Assembly (NCBI GenBank): GCA_946479435.1 | Contig: CAMLFX010000040.1 | Coordinates: forward strand, 1-25,487 | Direction: 5' to 3' | Length of the DNA stretch: 25,487 nucleotides | Source of the DNA: an uncultured Sphingobacteriales bacterium | Lineage (GTDB): Bacteria; Bacteroidota; Bacteroidia; Chitinophagales; Chitinophagaceae | Shown: piece by piece, positions 24,943 to 25,487 of the stretch | Layout of the letters: each line of letters begins with the position of its first letter | Position numbering within the stretch: the stretch's first letter is position 1 | Position numbers and translations under genes: made by a program | Notes under the pieces: generated by a model | Seen by the model: the letters and a program-made list of their open reading frames with translations, nothing else | What the model was told of the DNA's origin: nothing | The model's database searches: none

Positions 24943-25487
24943 TGGACTAAAGCGGTTAATAGATTTTTGCGTGGCATTTTGTGCCCTGCTGGTTGCATTA
25001 CCATTCATTATCATTATCACAATAATTCTTGCCATCGCCAATAATGGTGCTTCATTCTTCTTCCAATCAAGGCCGGGTAGGAATGAACGAATATTTAAGG
25101 TGATAAAGTTCAAAACTATGAACGATCGTAAAGATAAAAATGGCGTGTTATTGCCTGATAATGAACGACTAACGGCAATAGGCAAGTTTGTTAGGAAAAC
25201 ATCTTTAGATGAGTTACCTCAATTGATAAATGTTTTGAAGGGTGATATGAGCTTGATAGGCCCTCGTCCGCTACTGGTTTCTTACCTGCCATTGTACAGT
25301 GAAGAGCAGAAAAGAAGACACTTGGTAAGGCCTGGCATAACAGGTTGGGCGCAGGTAAATGGGCGCAATGCTATAGGCTGGCAAGAGAAATTTAAGTATG
25401 ATGTATGGTATGTTGATAACCTAAGTTTCATGCTCGATTTAAGAATAATTTGGATAACTTTGCGCAAAGTTTTTAAAGGCAGTGATA
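24923..25487 (+). CDS. undecaprenyl-phosphate phosphoglycosyl transferase, PglC/WcaJ-type (3' end outside window)
   Basis: This is the initiating enzyme that would load the first sugar phosphate onto undecaprenyl phosphate at the inner membrane. The frame opens at ATG 24923 and stays open to the last base, giving 188 codons before the window ends. It is the short monotopic form with a single N-terminal membrane helix (about 16-38). The bacterial sugar transferase domain shows FKVIKFKTMND, the catalytic pair Asp96-Glu97 in RKTSLDELPQ, GDMSLIGPRPLL and RPGITGWAQVNGRN. The start lies 20 bases inside the wecB end in another frame, so expression is probably coupled. The sugar specificity cannot be told. 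Wzx/Wzy systems and many ABC systems both start this way. Confidence 0.93.
   Translation, partial: MKHLYRDGLKRLIDFCVAFCALLVALPFIIIITIILAIANNGASFFFQSRPGRNERIFKVIKFKTMNDRKDKNGVLLPDNERLTAIGKFVRKTSLDELPQLINVLKGDMSLIGPRPLLVSYLPLYSEEQKRRHLVRPGITGWAQVNGRNAIGWQEKFKYDVWYVDNLSFMLDLRIIWITLRKVFKGSD

Overview
The window looks like a chromosomal surface-polysaccharide locus from a member of the Bacteroidota, probably near the Chitinophagales. The evidence is AT-rich coding DNA, starts without Shine-Dalgarno sequences, promoter-like sites that fit the Bacteroidota -33/-7 pattern (TTTG and TAnnTTTG), a LytS/LytTR signalling pair and an M16 peptidase of the Bacteroidota type. I assign the phylum with fair confidence and the lower rank only tentatively. 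I see no rRNA, tRNA, CRISPR array, insertion sequence or phage gene.

Layout. Positions 1-2481 (+) hold the tail of a LiaF-like envelope-stress protein, a small DUF4288-like protein, and an overlapping LytS-type histidine kinase and LytTR response regulator. Positions 2490-9359 (-) hold a PLP-fold sugar 3-dehydratase-like protein with His in place of the catalytic Lys, a secreted two-domain M16 peptidase, a small secreted protein of unknown function that ends at a clear hairpin terminator, GDP-L-fucose synthase (fcl) and GDP-mannose 4,6-dehydratase (gmd). Positions 9542-19595 (+) read as one long operon. It encodes a Wza-like outer-membrane export lipoprotein, a Wzc-like co-polymerase with a BY-kinase domain, a Wzm/Wzt ABC exporter whose ATPase has a C-terminal glycan-binding-type extension, a GT8 glycosyltransferase, a probable GT-D-like enzyme of an uncharacterised family, and three GT2 glycosyltransferases. 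Most of these genes overlap by a few bases. One GT2 gene (19592-20584) lies on the opposite strand and has its own candidate promoter. Positions 20677-25487 (+) hold a DegT/DnrJ-family sugar aminotransferase, an AsnB-type amidotransferase, a WecB-type UDP-GlcNAc 2-epimerase, and the start of a phosphoglycosyl transferase that runs off the window.

How it fits together. The gmd, fcl, aminotransferase, dehydratase and wecB genes would supply nucleotide sugars: GDP-fucose, possibly a GDP-amino- or GDP-3,6-dideoxy-hexose, and UDP-ManNAc. The AsnB-like enzyme may amidate a sugar acid. The phosphoglycosyl transferase would start the glycan on undecaprenyl phosphate and the GT8, GT2 and GT-D-like enzymes would extend it. 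Wzm/Wzt would flip the chain, and the Wzc and Wza homologues would take it to the surface. The most notable points are the pairing of an ABC exporter with a Wza/Wzc-kinase pair, the His-for-Lys enzyme sharing the region with gmd, and the GT-D-like protein. The glycan structure cannot be read from the sequence.
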